64,000 nt of DNA from Temnothorax longispinosus. Lineage: Eukaryota; Arthropoda; Insecta; Hymenoptera; Formicidae. Positions 1-9,932 of this stretch are shown here, piece by piece. A program made the translations under genes and the position numbers. The first letter of the stretch is position 1. The number at the start of each line of letters is the position of its first letter. The notes beneath the pieces were generated by a model. That model had not been told where the DNA came from, made no database searches, and was given only the letters and a program-made list of their open reading frames with translations. The DNA lies in the NCBI RefSeq assembly GCF_030848805.1, contig NC_092366.1, forward strand, positions 1,488,001 to 1,552,000. The letters run 5' to 3'.

Positions 1-509
1 ACGAGCCTGTTTGGTTCGGTTGCGACGTTAACAAAAGATTAATAGATAAGCACGGTATCCACGATATAAAAGCTTACAACTTTGAGCTGATGTTCGGCAC
101 CGACATTCACGTCGGACTTTCCAAGGCCGATAGACTGCTCTATGGGGACTCTATGATGGTGCATGCGATGGCATTTACGGCCGTTTCAATAGATGTGAGC
201 ATTTTCGAATATTATTCTATATCGAACGCATAAGATAATTCGAGCGATATTTGTTAATGATATATCTAACATATGAATGCTATTCTGTTTCAGCGCGAGG
301 GTAAGATAAAGAAGTTCCGGATAGAGAATTCGTGGGGCGAGGATCACGGGCAGAAGGGCTACCAGGTCGTGAGCACCGAATGGTTCGCCGATTTCGTCTT
401 TGAAGCGGTCGTGGATAAAAAATACGTACCCGCGGACGTGATGGCTGTTTTCAATCAGGAACCCGTCGTTTTACCTGCCTGGGATCCCATGGGCACGCTC
501 GCTCATTGA
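1..509 (+). CDS. Blmh: Bleomycin hydrolase, last two exons (5' partial)
   Basis: This is the C-terminal part of bleomycin hydrolase, a cytosolic papain-family (C1B) cysteine aminopeptidase that forms a hexameric barrel. Coding runs 1-194 (two bases finish a codon, then frame GAG CCT), then donor GTGAGC at 195, acceptor TTTCAG ending at 293, and 294-509 with stop TGA. The frame is phase 0 across the intron. The protein reads PVWFGCDV, then MMVHAMAFTAVS, then ENSWGEDHG, and ends ILPAWDPMGTLAH. The catalytic His (codon 162-164) and Asn (codon 327-329) of the papain triad are both present; the catalytic Cys lies upstream of the window. The characteristic C-terminal arm (LPAWDPMG) that self-caps the active site is intact. 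Nothing in the visible part suggests a pseudogene. The family call is secure; the exact 5' extent cannot be seen. Confidence 0.95.
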
Positions 510-1403
510 TGTTAAAGTGATTTAACTAAATGCAATGGCAAGCCATTTTATTTCACCAGGAGGATTTCAACCCATAACACGAGAAAACAAAGTATTTGAT
601 AAAAATTCCGGGGGCAGTGATTGTACAAAATATACCAATATTTTGTACCTTATACAAGAGAATGCAGCAGTATTGATAAGTGGCTTTGTCGTTCATATGA
701 ATTGTATAAGTCCGTTTCGTTTATTACAGTATACGAGGGTTTAGTTCAATCATCAAGACTGAATGTATGAGTTACCATATTTGAAATCACGAAATATCGT
801 CGTTTTACGCGTGCGTATAAAAAAATACCGCAGTTTCCGTGCAACGTATCAGTGAAAACAGAGAGGAGTGTTACGTTGCGTCGCATACTTTATCTTAGTA
901 GGCAATAATGTATCGGTCTTAAACGTAATTTACCGCTATGATTAACCAAATGGTTGTATCAATACTTCGTTTTTAACACGTGCGACAAACTACATCTCAT
1001 ACAAACAAAAATAAATAGACTGCAAACAAATTTCCTGTCGTATTGCATAACCTGCGATTTAATGAATTTTCATTATTCAAGAGCAGCAATTTACTGTACG
1101 ATATAGCGCGCGTAGAGGCGCTCGTATTTCTGTGCATGTTAATTTTAAAATTTGCACACATGTACACATTACAAAATGAAGTAATAGAGAGATGGTATAT
1201 ATAGATAGATATGTAAAATTTAATAAAGACTTGCCGATATGATTAAAAAACTTTGCTCAACAAGTCGTCTTAACTTCATTGCCTACTGTTTCTCGCTCGA
1301 TGTGGGTACGTAAAAGGTAGTGTTAAAGAAACTTTGGAACCAATGTATGCTTGTAAAATAATGTATTATCAATATGCTTGCAAAAACGCGGAAAGTAAAT
1401 TTC
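510..1403. other. 3' UTR of Blmh and short spacer
   Basis: No coding potential was recognised. Two AATAAA hexamers on the + strand, at about 1010-1015 and 1222-1227, are candidate poly(A) signals for the bleomycin hydrolase transcript. The convergent minus-strand gene ends at 1404, so the two 3' ends lie close together. Short open frames here have no family resemblance. Confidence 0.5.
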
Positions 1404-2399
1404 CTAAACCTCGGAGGATATACTCAAAGTTTTCAAGGCCTTCTTTTGCTGTCTGTATTGCTTGTAACTGTATCGCAATTTGGCCCATACACCCTGACAC
1501 ATGTTTTGGAGGCGAACGTCCTTTTTCTTAATTGCAAATTTATAAATTTTTCGTATCATGTACTTTGGAGTGGTAAAGTTGCCGCGTTGAATGAAGCTTA
1601 GGGCAGCGTACAATTCGCAACGGGCAACAAGGAGAGGATTGTCAAGGCGCAACGCCAACTCGAACTGCTTCACCGAGATTTTCCCTGCCATTTTAGCCTG
1701 CGTACAAAATACGTCGGATTAACGAAAAGCACGTTATACATAATTCGATGAAAAAGCTAGGCCCGCTTACTTACACAGTGTTCAAATTCTTCTCCCAATG
1801 CGGAAAACGCTCCTCCAAGCGTGGACAGCCAAGACATAGCGTGATCAGCTTCTTGCCTCTCTACAACCATTTGCATTAATTTTTCGCTCCTAAGAAAGGA
1901 TAAATGTGAAAGACCGTAACGGTTAAAATCATATTGTAAAATCACCGCAAATCACTTGCCATTTGTAATCCAGGAATTGCTTCCTCGGTGTTCTCAATCT
2001 TATAAATATCTTCTGCGAATGTTCTATATCGTACGGCCTGTCGCACGCCGTCTGAAAATGTTTCAACACCCTCGTAGCGTTCTTACGGTAGACGTATGAC
2101 TTCGACAGCATCGCGACATAGGCTGAGACGAGGTAGGAATTGAATCCTTTCCGGTACAGACAGACTCGTGTGAATTTACACATACAGCTATCATCGTCGT
2201 GCGGAAGCGAGGTGAGCCGTTGACCGCGTTCATCGTACCTAGATACACCGTGCAATTTGACAGTGACATTGTCGTAAACCATGCGGTCTCTATATACAAT
2301 AAGCTGCACACGATGATTCATCTCTTGTCTTAATTTACGAAATTCTATGATATTTTGCAGCATCGCACTGGGCATGTTCCTCATGACACTGACGTCCAT
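1404..2399 (-). CDS. Conserved protein of unknown function, three exons
   Basis: Three exons join in frame: 2399-1960, 1889-1775 and 1697-1404, giving 282 residues with start ATG at 2399 and stop TAG. The second intron (1774-1698) is GT-AG, with donor GTAAGT after TGT and acceptor GCAG before GCT. The first junction works only with a GC donor (GCAAGT at 1959) and acceptor CTTAG, giving a 70-nt GC-AG intron in phase 2 (TG+G = Trp). The N-terminal part starts MDVSVMRNMPSAMLQNII. The C-terminal part is helical and basic, with AALSFIQRGNFTTPKYMIRK. No signal peptide or membrane segment is seen. It resembles a small conserved metazoan family annotated in insects under the nematode name F58A4.6, recalled from memory only. 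Function unknown. Confidence 0.75.
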
Positions 2400-3068
2400 T
2401 TAACCGAGCTCATCGACGGAGGTGAAACTGGAGCTTTGCGACTAATTACAAACTCTCAGTCCGAGGATTATCCGAGATCGAACTTCGCAAACAAATTTGA
2501 ACTCGTACGTCCAAATTCCATTGGCAATTATTCAGATCGTTCTCCAATGCGTCCATGACGCGTGTCACGCGTGAGCGTGATACACATCTATCGGCGGCAT
2601 CGCGGCATCGACGAGGGGGATCGTTCGCGAATGTTGGCGATAATTTGATGCAAATTTCCCTAGGTCAGCTGTTAAGGTCTGTTCTCTATTTAGCTGAACT
2701 TCTTGCACGGTTCATCTTTTCTCTTTTTCTCTCCAATGTGACAAGAAAGAGAGGAAAGATGAACCGTGCAAGAAGTTCAGCGTTCAGCCGAAAAGAATAG
2801 CATCATGCTCGATCAGCTCGATGAAACCAGAACGCTCTGGCATAACCTTAAAACGTAATCTGTATAGTTTGTATCGCGAAGCGTGGCGATATCTCTGAAA
2901 TCTCGAAGGTATCGTTAATCCGGCTAATAAATTGATAAACAAAAAGCGTGTGATCCGAAGAGAAGACGAGGATTCAACGAAGGAGACAGAGGAGGGCATC
3001 TATTGCCCGGTTACGTCACTCGCGACGACAAGGTTATGTGATTACGCGCGAGTAATTCAACAATCGGG
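2400..3068. promoter_or_regulatory. Divergent intergenic region between 1404-2399 (-) and MRPS27 (+)
   Basis: The two flanking genes diverge, with start codons 669 bp apart, so this spacer probably holds both promoters. No TATA box can be assigned. Short open frames on both strands have no family resemblance. A strong hairpin lies inside at 2693-2781. Confidence 0.45.
2693..2781. repeat. Near-perfect 27-bp inverted repeat (hairpin)
   Basis: The left arm begins GCTGAACTTCTTGCACGG at 2693. The right arm ends with its reverse complement, CCGTGCAAGAAGTTCAGC, at 2781. Pairing continues inward through TTCATCTTT / AAAGATGAA, so the arms are about 27 bp, with an interior of roughly 34 nt that is pyrimidine-rich then purine-rich and can pair further. 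It lies in a shared promoter region. It could be a small MITE, or a hairpin RNA if transcribed. Confidence 0.85.
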
Positions 3069-4532
3069 ATGCTGAAAACGCTCAGACTTGGTCACAGGCT
3101 CTGCCGGGTGCGTCGCGGAGGATCCACGGATCTCGCGGCGCGAGTGCAGAGGAGGCTGTTCCTGTCGGAGGCGTATCGTTGCGAGGAGGCGTGGAGTCGC
3201 AGGCTGGAGTCGCCGCTGTTGCGGAGGATCGACCCGACGACGATTTACGTCCAGCTGGAGCAGAAGTACGGCAGCGTCGGCAAGGTGAGCGCCGTCGACG
3301 TCGACATCTTCGTCAACAGCGTCACCGACGACCTGTACGTCGACGAGGTGATGAAGATTCTGAACAATCTCAGGCAATCCGTGGAGACGACGAATATACT
3401 CGACTCGACGCACCACGCCGTGATGCGGTACTTCTTACGGCACGATCACGTCCAGGAGCTGCACGAGGTGCTGAACGACAGGCTCAATTACGGCATATTC
3501 CCCGATTACTTTGACTACAACATACTCATGGACTACTTCATAAAGAGGAAGGATTATGCCTCTGCCGCCAAGGTGGCAAGCTTGGTCATGTTGCAGGAAG
3601 ACGCGGATCATCCCATCACCAATGCTTTGTGCTTGTACGCGTGTCACAGATACCTGGAAAATCCTGACGATTGGAAGAAACCTGAGGTTCCGGTGGACAC
3701 CACCACAGAGGAGGTGAAGATACGCGTAAAATATCTAAGAAATTCATACTTCGACGATCATTTCGATCTCACCGATCCGAGAGATCTCGTCGGCAAGACG
3801 CTGAACTTTCTGGGGAAGCATAGGGCAGACGCTATAGGGAGAACTTGCCAATTAAGGGGCTTAATATTGTATAAAAAGTATGACGATGTATTGAACTTAA
3901 TGAAGAAATGGTTAGAGACGATGCAAGACAAGATAGTTTATGAAGAAGTATTCGAATTGATATCGAAAGATAACAGTGGACTTGAAGATCAAGATGCTGA
4001 AAGGTTCAAACTTGTAGAAGCTCAATTGTCCGTGTTGAAGGAGAAACAAAATCTTAAAGAAAGTTTCATCGAAGCAGTAGAAAACCTTATTAAAGCAGCC
4101 GTAAACGAGGAAGCTGAAAAAGATATATCTAAACAATGTCAGGTAATGAATATTAATCAAAGAATTGCTTTGAATCTTAATTACTCAATGCTTGTAATGA
4201 ATTATAAAATTGCCAAATATATTCTGAATTTTCAGGTTTATCTCGATTGGGAGCGTGAAAGAACTTCAGTATTAGAAGCGCAGATGAAAGCAATAGAGAG
4301 AGAAAGAAGAATCAGTAATATAAAGAAGATGAAGAAGGATTTGAAACAGAGAGAACAATTTTTGACATTCTTCGATAAGGAGGAAGAAATCGAATTGCAA
4401 ATAGAGAAGATACAGGAAAAGGAACGCAAAGAAGATGAACGTATCCGTGCTATACCCAACAGTGAAAAGAAATTAAGAAACTTAGTTACTATAGAGTCCT
4501 ACATACCGCCGGACATTAAAAGTAAGAGATGA
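3069..4532 (+). CDS. MRPS27: Mitochondrial small-subunit ribosomal protein mS27
   Basis: The protein is 487 residues read straight through, or 456 if a probable 93-nt intron (4143-4235) is removed. mS27 is a helical, PPR-like protein of the mitochondrial small ribosomal subunit. The start is basic and Arg-rich (MLKTLRLGHRLCRVRRGG), as expected for a mitochondrial presequence. A family signature lies near residues 140-160: LNYGIFPDYF then DYNILMDYFIKR, matching the vertebrate pattern YGIFPDNF...LLMDSFIK. The C-terminal third is a charged coiled coil (ERERRISNIKKMKKDLK). The putative intron has donor CAG|GTAATG and acceptor TTTTCAG|GTTTAT, and removing it joins KQCQ to VYLDWERER. Its length is divisible by three and it has no in-frame stop. 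The ATG at 3069 is the first in-frame start. Confidence 0.9.
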   Translation: MLKTLRLGHRLCRVRRGGSTDLAARVQRRLFLSEAYRCEEAWSRRLESPLLRRIDPTTIYVQLEQKYGSVGKVSAVDVDIFVNSVTDDLYVDEVMKILNNLRQSVETTNILDSTHHAVMRYFLRHDHVQELHEVLNDRLNYGIFPDYFDYNILMDYFIKRKDYASAAKVASLVMLQEDADHPITNALCLYACHRYLENPDDWKKPEVPVDTTTEEVKIRVKYLRNSYFDDHFDLTDPRDLVGKTLNFLGKHRADAIGRTCQLRGLILYKKYDDVLNLMKKWLETMQDKIVYEEVFELISKDNSGLEDQDAERFKLVEAQLSVLKEKQNLKESFIEAVENLIKAAVNEEAEKDISKQCQVMNINQRIALNLNYSMLVMNYKIAKYILNFQVYLDWERERTSVLEAQMKAIERERRISNIKKMKKDLKQREQFLTFFDKEEEIELQIEKIQEKERKEDERIRAIPNSEKKLRNLVTIESYIPPDIKSKR

Positions 4533-4546
4533 AGTGTACTATATAA

Positions 4547-4552
4547 AATAAA
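4547..4552 (+). promoter_or_regulatory. Poly(A) signal of MRPS27
   Basis: AATAAA lies 15 bp after the MRPS27 stop codon, implying a very short 3' UTR if used. Confidence 0.6.
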
Positions 4553-5262
4553 GAGGTAGAGTTACGTATATATAGAGGACCAGAACAAAAAGAAGTCAAC
4601 GGAACTGTTATCTTATTATAATTTGATATTATATGTATCTCTCACATATATTTGTGAAAATAATTTTCAAGGAGAGTATGTATAAATTATTAAACGTTGA
4701 TTTTACCATTATTCGTACACATTCTATATTTTGTACATGTTTTTTTGTTCGAAAGTTTTAGCAGTTATTTTATTTACAGCCGTAAGTCAGATCTTCAAGT
4801 TGTGAGAAATACGAAAGTTGAACTCGATGCTAAAAAATTATTAGGCTTTATAACAAATAATGTCTCTTTGAGCATCGATATTAATAGGGTGTCTTTATTA
4901 TACACTTGGCCAGAGGCTAACAGAAGCCTAATGCCTGACGACTCCAGGCCAAGGCACGTTCTTTTAGCAGACAACTTAGTAGATTCGTGGAGATCCTCAC
5001 CGGCAATATCGCATTATATTTTGCCAGTTGCGCAGCTAAAAAATGTTTGGTCTTTGATGCATTCGATTGTATTCGTTTATATTCTGTAAAACAGCAAAAT
5101 GGGTCTATGATTTTATGTAATCCTATAGAAAATTTTAAATTATGTCCTAATATTTTTAATTGTACATGATTATCGTGAAAAATGAATTTCGTACCTGTAC
5201 TAGATTCCCATCTGGTCCTGAATATTACAATTTGCAAAATGGCGCAACACTGTACATAACAA
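4553..5262. other. Spacer between convergent MRPS27 and CCDC22
   Basis: Roughly 700 bp of AT-rich sequence. A minus-strand AATAAA (TTTATT at 4769-4774) is a candidate poly(A) signal for CCDC22, giving it a 3' UTR of about 490 nt. Open frames here (for example + 4697-5089) have no family resemblance and overlap the presumed UTR. Confidence 0.5.
4769..4774 (-). promoter_or_regulatory. Candidate poly(A) signal of CCDC22
   Basis: A minus-strand AATAAA (TTTATT on the + strand) about 490 bp past the CCDC22 stop. It is the only assignment made in this spacer, and other AT-rich hexamers could serve instead. Confidence 0.35.
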
Positions 5263-7858
5263 TCACGAGGCTTTACTCTGGAGTTGCGCGGTTAACGCGG
5301 CGGTTTCTTGCTTCATCTGTTTCAAATCGGCAGTTATCCTTTCCAAATTAGCACCGACATTCTTCGCTGATTCAGAGTCGATCTGAATAAATGTTAGATT
5401 GAATACTGATTTTCTCTGCGCTACATAAATCTATTTTTTTTTTATCTTCTGCTGTTATTCGACATCTTACCTGTTCTTCCAAATCTCTAATCTCCCGTAT
5501 TGTCGCGCCCGTTTCCTCGACTAAACTCACGAGTTCATTGCAGTCCGAGTGTAACGTCGCTAATAATTTGTAAGCTTTCCGCGAAGCCTCGTTTGTTCTC
5601 GCGTCTCTGAATATCAGTTCATCTACGACAGTAAAGGATCTCTCCAATCTCCCGGTAAGCGTATTGATTTCCTTTTGAATCTCACGAGTATCCGCCAGAA
5701 CTTTGCTTATTTCATCCCTCTGTTTCCTGACGTTATTTATTATTTCTAAAATTCGTTGAGTGTATGCAGATCTATTCACTTCTTTCGGAAGTTTCTGAAC
5801 TTCCGCGACCAACTGTGAATACTGTTGATCCTTATTCCGACATTCCTCCTGAAGTTCTTTCTCCCTTTCTTTTAACAATTTGATCTCGTCCAGCTTCTTT
5901 TGGCTCGCATTCTATGTAAAAATGTAATCGTTTGTAAAAGTTATATATTTTATGCTATTTACATAGCACCTTCTTGTTACTCTAAAACTTATTTACTTAC
6001 TGCTTTTGTGGAATGCTTTTCCCGTTCTTGCCTATACTTCATGATTAAGGGTACTCTATGCTTTTCCCACTGATTTGCTAAATTAATCAATTTGCTCGTA
6101 CTAGCCTCAATTGCAGATTCCAATTTTTTTATATTCTCAGGTCCATCTTGAAGCAATTCGTATGCTTTTGCTTTGATCTTTTTTTGTTCCTCACTGATTT
6201 TTAATTCCTTCTCTTCGTTCTGATTAGTTATCGTCGCTTGGGCTAATCTAGTGGTCAATTTTTTAATTTCGTTTTGTAATTCTTCTATATTTATTCTAAT
6301 ATTCTCGCATTCCGTTTTCATCTTTTCTGTTTCAACTTCCTGCTTTGCCTCATTTCTTAATGTTTCTTCATCTGGAAGCACTGGATGCATCATGGATTCT
6401 GGTTTCACCTGAGATTCCTGAAAGTTTAACAATCGTTTCAAATATGTAAAATATATAATATTCTGCTATATAATATAGCGACTATTCGCTTTATTACAGA
6501 AAAATATAATATGTATAAGATGTATCTCTTGCACGCTTACTGTTGAAGTTTGCGTCTTGTTCTCTGACGAGAACTTGCTAAACTCTTTGACAATATTATG
6601 TGCATTAGAATAAGCAGTTTTTTCAGGCTGTTGGCTATTGAGCCAATTTATGCGCTCCATAATATCTATCGAAGAAGCATTAAGCGCTCTCGCGTTATGC
6701 GATATCATTGAAGGTAAAAAGCATGAAATGTCTTGCATTTGTTCAGGCACTGATTGTAAATAGCGCATACAGTAGTCTTTGTAATCTGCAATAATAACGA
6801 TATACTGGTTTCGTGCATCAACTATTCAGATTCAATTTTTATTAATGTATATTACAACTTATGTTAATATATTACCATCCTCCACGTTTGCTATTGGTAC
6901 TTGGATATTTACAGACGCGTAGGGGACACTCGCTCTTCCTCTGTTCCTGAACCCTTTTTTGTGACAGTAATACGGTAACCATGGTACAGAGAGTCCTTGG
7001 GATATCGCGGACGCTACCGATTTCTCTAATAAAGCGACTTTACTGATGGACTCGTTTACAGTTTTCTCACTCTCCTTTGGCAGTTTTTCGATGAGAAACA
7101 TGAATACCCTCCGCAGATCTGCTTCTGAGTTGTACAGGAACGTCTGGTAGCCGATGTCACCTCTGTACCCGAGTTCCTGTAATTACAATTGACCGAAAAA
7201 AATCAGCAAAATCAAATGGCTACGTTCCAGAGTCTGTAAAAAAGACAAGAGATATTTACCGTGCACGTTTGTGCGAGAGTAGCGCCCAGTCGAAAGCGCG
7301 CTGCCATGTTCACGGGTAGTACAGTGGACAGGCCTAGACCAGGCCTTATTGCTTCTAAGCATCTTACAGTAGCTTCCACAACTAATTCGGTGTTGAAGCC
7401 ACTTAGATTCGTTACGTTCTCTTCAATGTCACTGAAAAGGAACATTCGCTTGTAATAAGGAAGAAGCCAAGAGAGACGCAGGGGGGAGTCAGCCTGTGGC
7501 ATCTTCTGGAATTCCTCCAAGGCAGGAAGACAGAAGATATAGCTTTCGTTCGTTATTTTTAGGTCCTTTCGCGTCACGTCCATATTTTTTCCCCGAGTAT
7601 CAACGTTTGACAGTCCTCGCCCGTTTCGACGCCGACGCGGCGGCGACGTCGCGAGGAGACAATCGTGCGGATGAGCTCACGTGCGCGACGATCGCGATCG
7701 CGAAGAAGAGATCGCTGAAACACCGCCCACCTTATCGCCACCCCGTGAAGAAAAAAACCTATAGCAACGAGAGCCGATCGGAATCGCCGGAGCCCGGGCA
7801 CCACTTACCAGCCTATTTGTCGCAACGAGTGAATTATTATATTGTCGATCTCCTCCAT
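5263..7858 (-). CDS. CCDC22: CCDC22, subunit of the endosomal CCC complex
   Basis: Seven exons join in frame: 7858-7809, 7431-7260, 7176-6876, 6785-6541, 6417-6001, 5911-5471 and 5382-5263, for 581 residues (human protein 627). CCDC22 pairs with CCDC93 and COMMD proteins in the CCC complex, which works with Retriever and WASH in recycling membrane proteins from endosomes. Exon 1 is only 50 nt (MEEIDNIIIHSLRQIG) and ends TG|GTAAGT; the next exon supplies T to make Cys. The N-terminal NN-CH (calponin-like) domain covers about residues 1-115, including FNTELVVEATVRCLEAI and NMAARFRLG. The C-terminal half is coiled coil with family signatures NQWEKHRVPLIMKYR, AYTQRILEI, RKQRDEI and VDELIFRDA. All donors and acceptors are GT-AG and phases match throughout. 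No lesion is seen. Confidence 0.95.
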
Positions 7859-8594
7859 CCTCTATGTAGTCTATGTAAAAAGATGAAAGTCCTGAGGCGC
7901 CGCTACCACCCCGTCGTATCGCGTGTTTATGAGGTCCGGCTCTTAATCATCGGGATCTAACGTCTAACCTTCCGGGCCGGAGCGCTCGCGGAACACTGGC
8001 GGCCACGCGCATGTGTGGCATGTGTATATGTATGTATGTACACATGTAAATACATATATATATGTGTAGAGTGGGCACTGCAGACAAATATAAAGGGGAA
8101 AAAAAAACTGCCTGCGTATCTTATAATGCGTATAAAGCGTATATATAACATTACACGATAAAAAATTGTATAAGTGGATTTCTATTTGTGTAGACATTTT
8201 TAACATACATATTATGTTATTTTGACTTTTCTGCGTTAAGTTAATATATATTCGACGTTTCTAAAAATTAAAATAACACAATTTATATGTAAATGCACGA
8301 ATTCTTGGGTGACATATCATTTTCATAAAAATTTAATTTTTTAAACTATAACAATTTATGTATCGTTATTGTAATAATAAAACAAAATTTGAACCTCATG
8401 TTTTGATATAAATAATTTTTTTCCGGCACTAGATTAAAATGCACATTAAAATCATAAAAGTATGTAAAATAAAAAATTTCATTTTTTGCGTTATTTTTTA
8501 AATATGGAACTGTTTTGCAGAAAAAAAACGTAAATATAAAAACCTACGATTTTCCATTTAGTGACTTTTGAGGAAGCAGAGAATTCGTCATAGC

Positions 8595-8730
8595 TATAAG
8601 GCCCATATTCTGAATTCTCTTTTATCTATAAAAGTACCTCTAAAAGTGTCTTGCAGCCAATTAGAAAGCTTGTAAGCCACTTTTAGAGACCCTTTCATCA
8701 ATAAAAGAGAGTTCGGAATATGGCCCTATA
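8595..8730. mobile_element. MITE-like 136-bp inverted-repeat element
   Basis: The ends are TATAAGGCCCATATTC and GAATATGGCCCTATA, imperfect inverse copies of one another. Pairing extends inward through GAATTCTCTTTTAT / ATAAAAGAGAGTTC, about 30 bp per arm. No open reading frame. Flanking TA would fit a TA target-site duplication. Confidence 0.75.
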
Positions 8731-8989
8731 TTATTTTTTTAAATTCAAATTAATCTTTCGTTCGAAATCTTTGCTCGCATAACATATACATACAAACGAA
8801 ATACTTGTGATAAGCATGAGTTAAGCTTTATAATAACATATTAAATTAACATGTTTGTAATAACATTAATTTCGACTTTAGCGTAAAGTTTAAATAGCTA
8901 AAACTATCGCTATAAAATATAATTTAAGAAACATCGTTTTTTTTAATTGAAGAAGACAGAGACCCACAAAGCATATATGTATATGCTAA

Positions 8990-9114
8990 GGGTGCGATCC
9001 CCTTGGCACTTCAAACGTTCTTGGAAAACATTTCATTCTTGTTGTTCATCAAATGTTAAACAAGAGCAAAATGATGCTCTGAAGCGTTTGAAGCGTCTAT
9101 AGTGGATCGCACCC
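8990..9114. mobile_element. MITE-like 125-bp element with 11-bp perfect terminal inverted repeats
   Basis: It begins GGGTGCGATCC and ends GGATCGCACCC. Inner pairing (CACTTCAAACG with CGTTTGAAGCG) continues the hairpin. It sits right at the upstream edge of the GC-rich DENND5 promoter region. No coding capacity. Confidence 0.75.
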
Positions 9115-9630
9115 TCCAGACTGTCACTGGTGCTGTCAGTGTTTTCGCAGATAAATTTTCAAAGATTTCCGCTCCCAAATCAAATCGCGCGCTAAATCTC
9201 ACCGCGGCGCTGAAGCTATGGCGGAGCGCGTCGACGCGGCGCTCACGACGCGCGGCCAACTTCAAGCGTCGCCGCGAGAGATCAATTATTCGCGGCTATT
9301 CGTTCCGCACCGCACACCGCACCGCACCGCTCCCGCGCGCGCCGCTGCTCCGTATATTCCGTCCCGTTCCGCTACGCTCCGCGGAGGCGCAGAGCGCACA
9401 GTGTGAGGAGTCGTTCCGTGCGCGTCGCGTCATACGCAGCGCGCTCGCTCAGCTGTTGTCTCGGCTCGCTCCAAGTGACGTGACAGTACCGCGTCGGTGG
9501 TGCGCGATGTGGAAATCAATTTCGTGAAGGCGGCGGCGGCGGCGGCGGTCGAGGTGGCCCGCGCGAGGTGAGCGGCAGCGCGTTGCAACTGCTGCTGCTG
9601 CTGCTTGGCTACAAATCCGCGTCGGGAAAG

Positions 9631-9881
9631 ATGAACGGGAGTCTGGGGATAACGCGCGGCCCGGAGCAACATCCACATCGGTTCGCGGATTACTTCGTCA
9701 TATGCGGCCTCGACAAGGACTCGGGTCTTGAACCGGACAAGTACTTCGGTGAGTCGTTGCCACTCGCGCTTTCCTCTTGCGCGCTGATACCCGCGCGCTC
9801 TCGTCGTTATCTATTCCGCGAGTCTTTATTCTCAGCGTGGAATTAAGCGAGAGAGAAGGAGAGAAAGCGAGACTGAGGGGG

Positions 9882-9932
<51 letters not shown>

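Larger units (their letters stand above)
7859..9630. promoter_or_regulatory. Divergent spacer and putative promoter / 5' UTR of DENND5
   Basis: CCDC22 (-) and DENND5 (+) diverge across this 1.8-kb stretch. From about 9150 to 9630 the sequence turns GC-rich with many CpGs, unlike the AT-rich 8150-8980 portion, and ends in a (CGG)n run near 9530-9550 just before the DENND5 start. This looks like a GC-rich promoter with 5' UTR. Two small inverted-repeat elements lie at 8595-8730 and 8990-9114. Open frames in the GC-rich part are a consequence of its composition. Confidence 0.5.

Noticed and set aside
3057..3514. Overlapping frames on both strands inside MRPS27
   Set aside because: Shadow frames of the GC-biased 5' part of the mS27 coding sequence.
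4697..5237. Open frames of 130 (+) and 106 (-) codons between MRPS27 and CCDC22
   Set aside because: No resemblance to known proteins and positioned in the expected 3' UTRs of the two convergent genes.
9102..9527. 141-codon Arg-rich frame upstream of DENND5
   Set aside because: Arg/Ser/Ala-rich translation of a CpG-rich promoter region; multiple overlapping frames are open on both strands.
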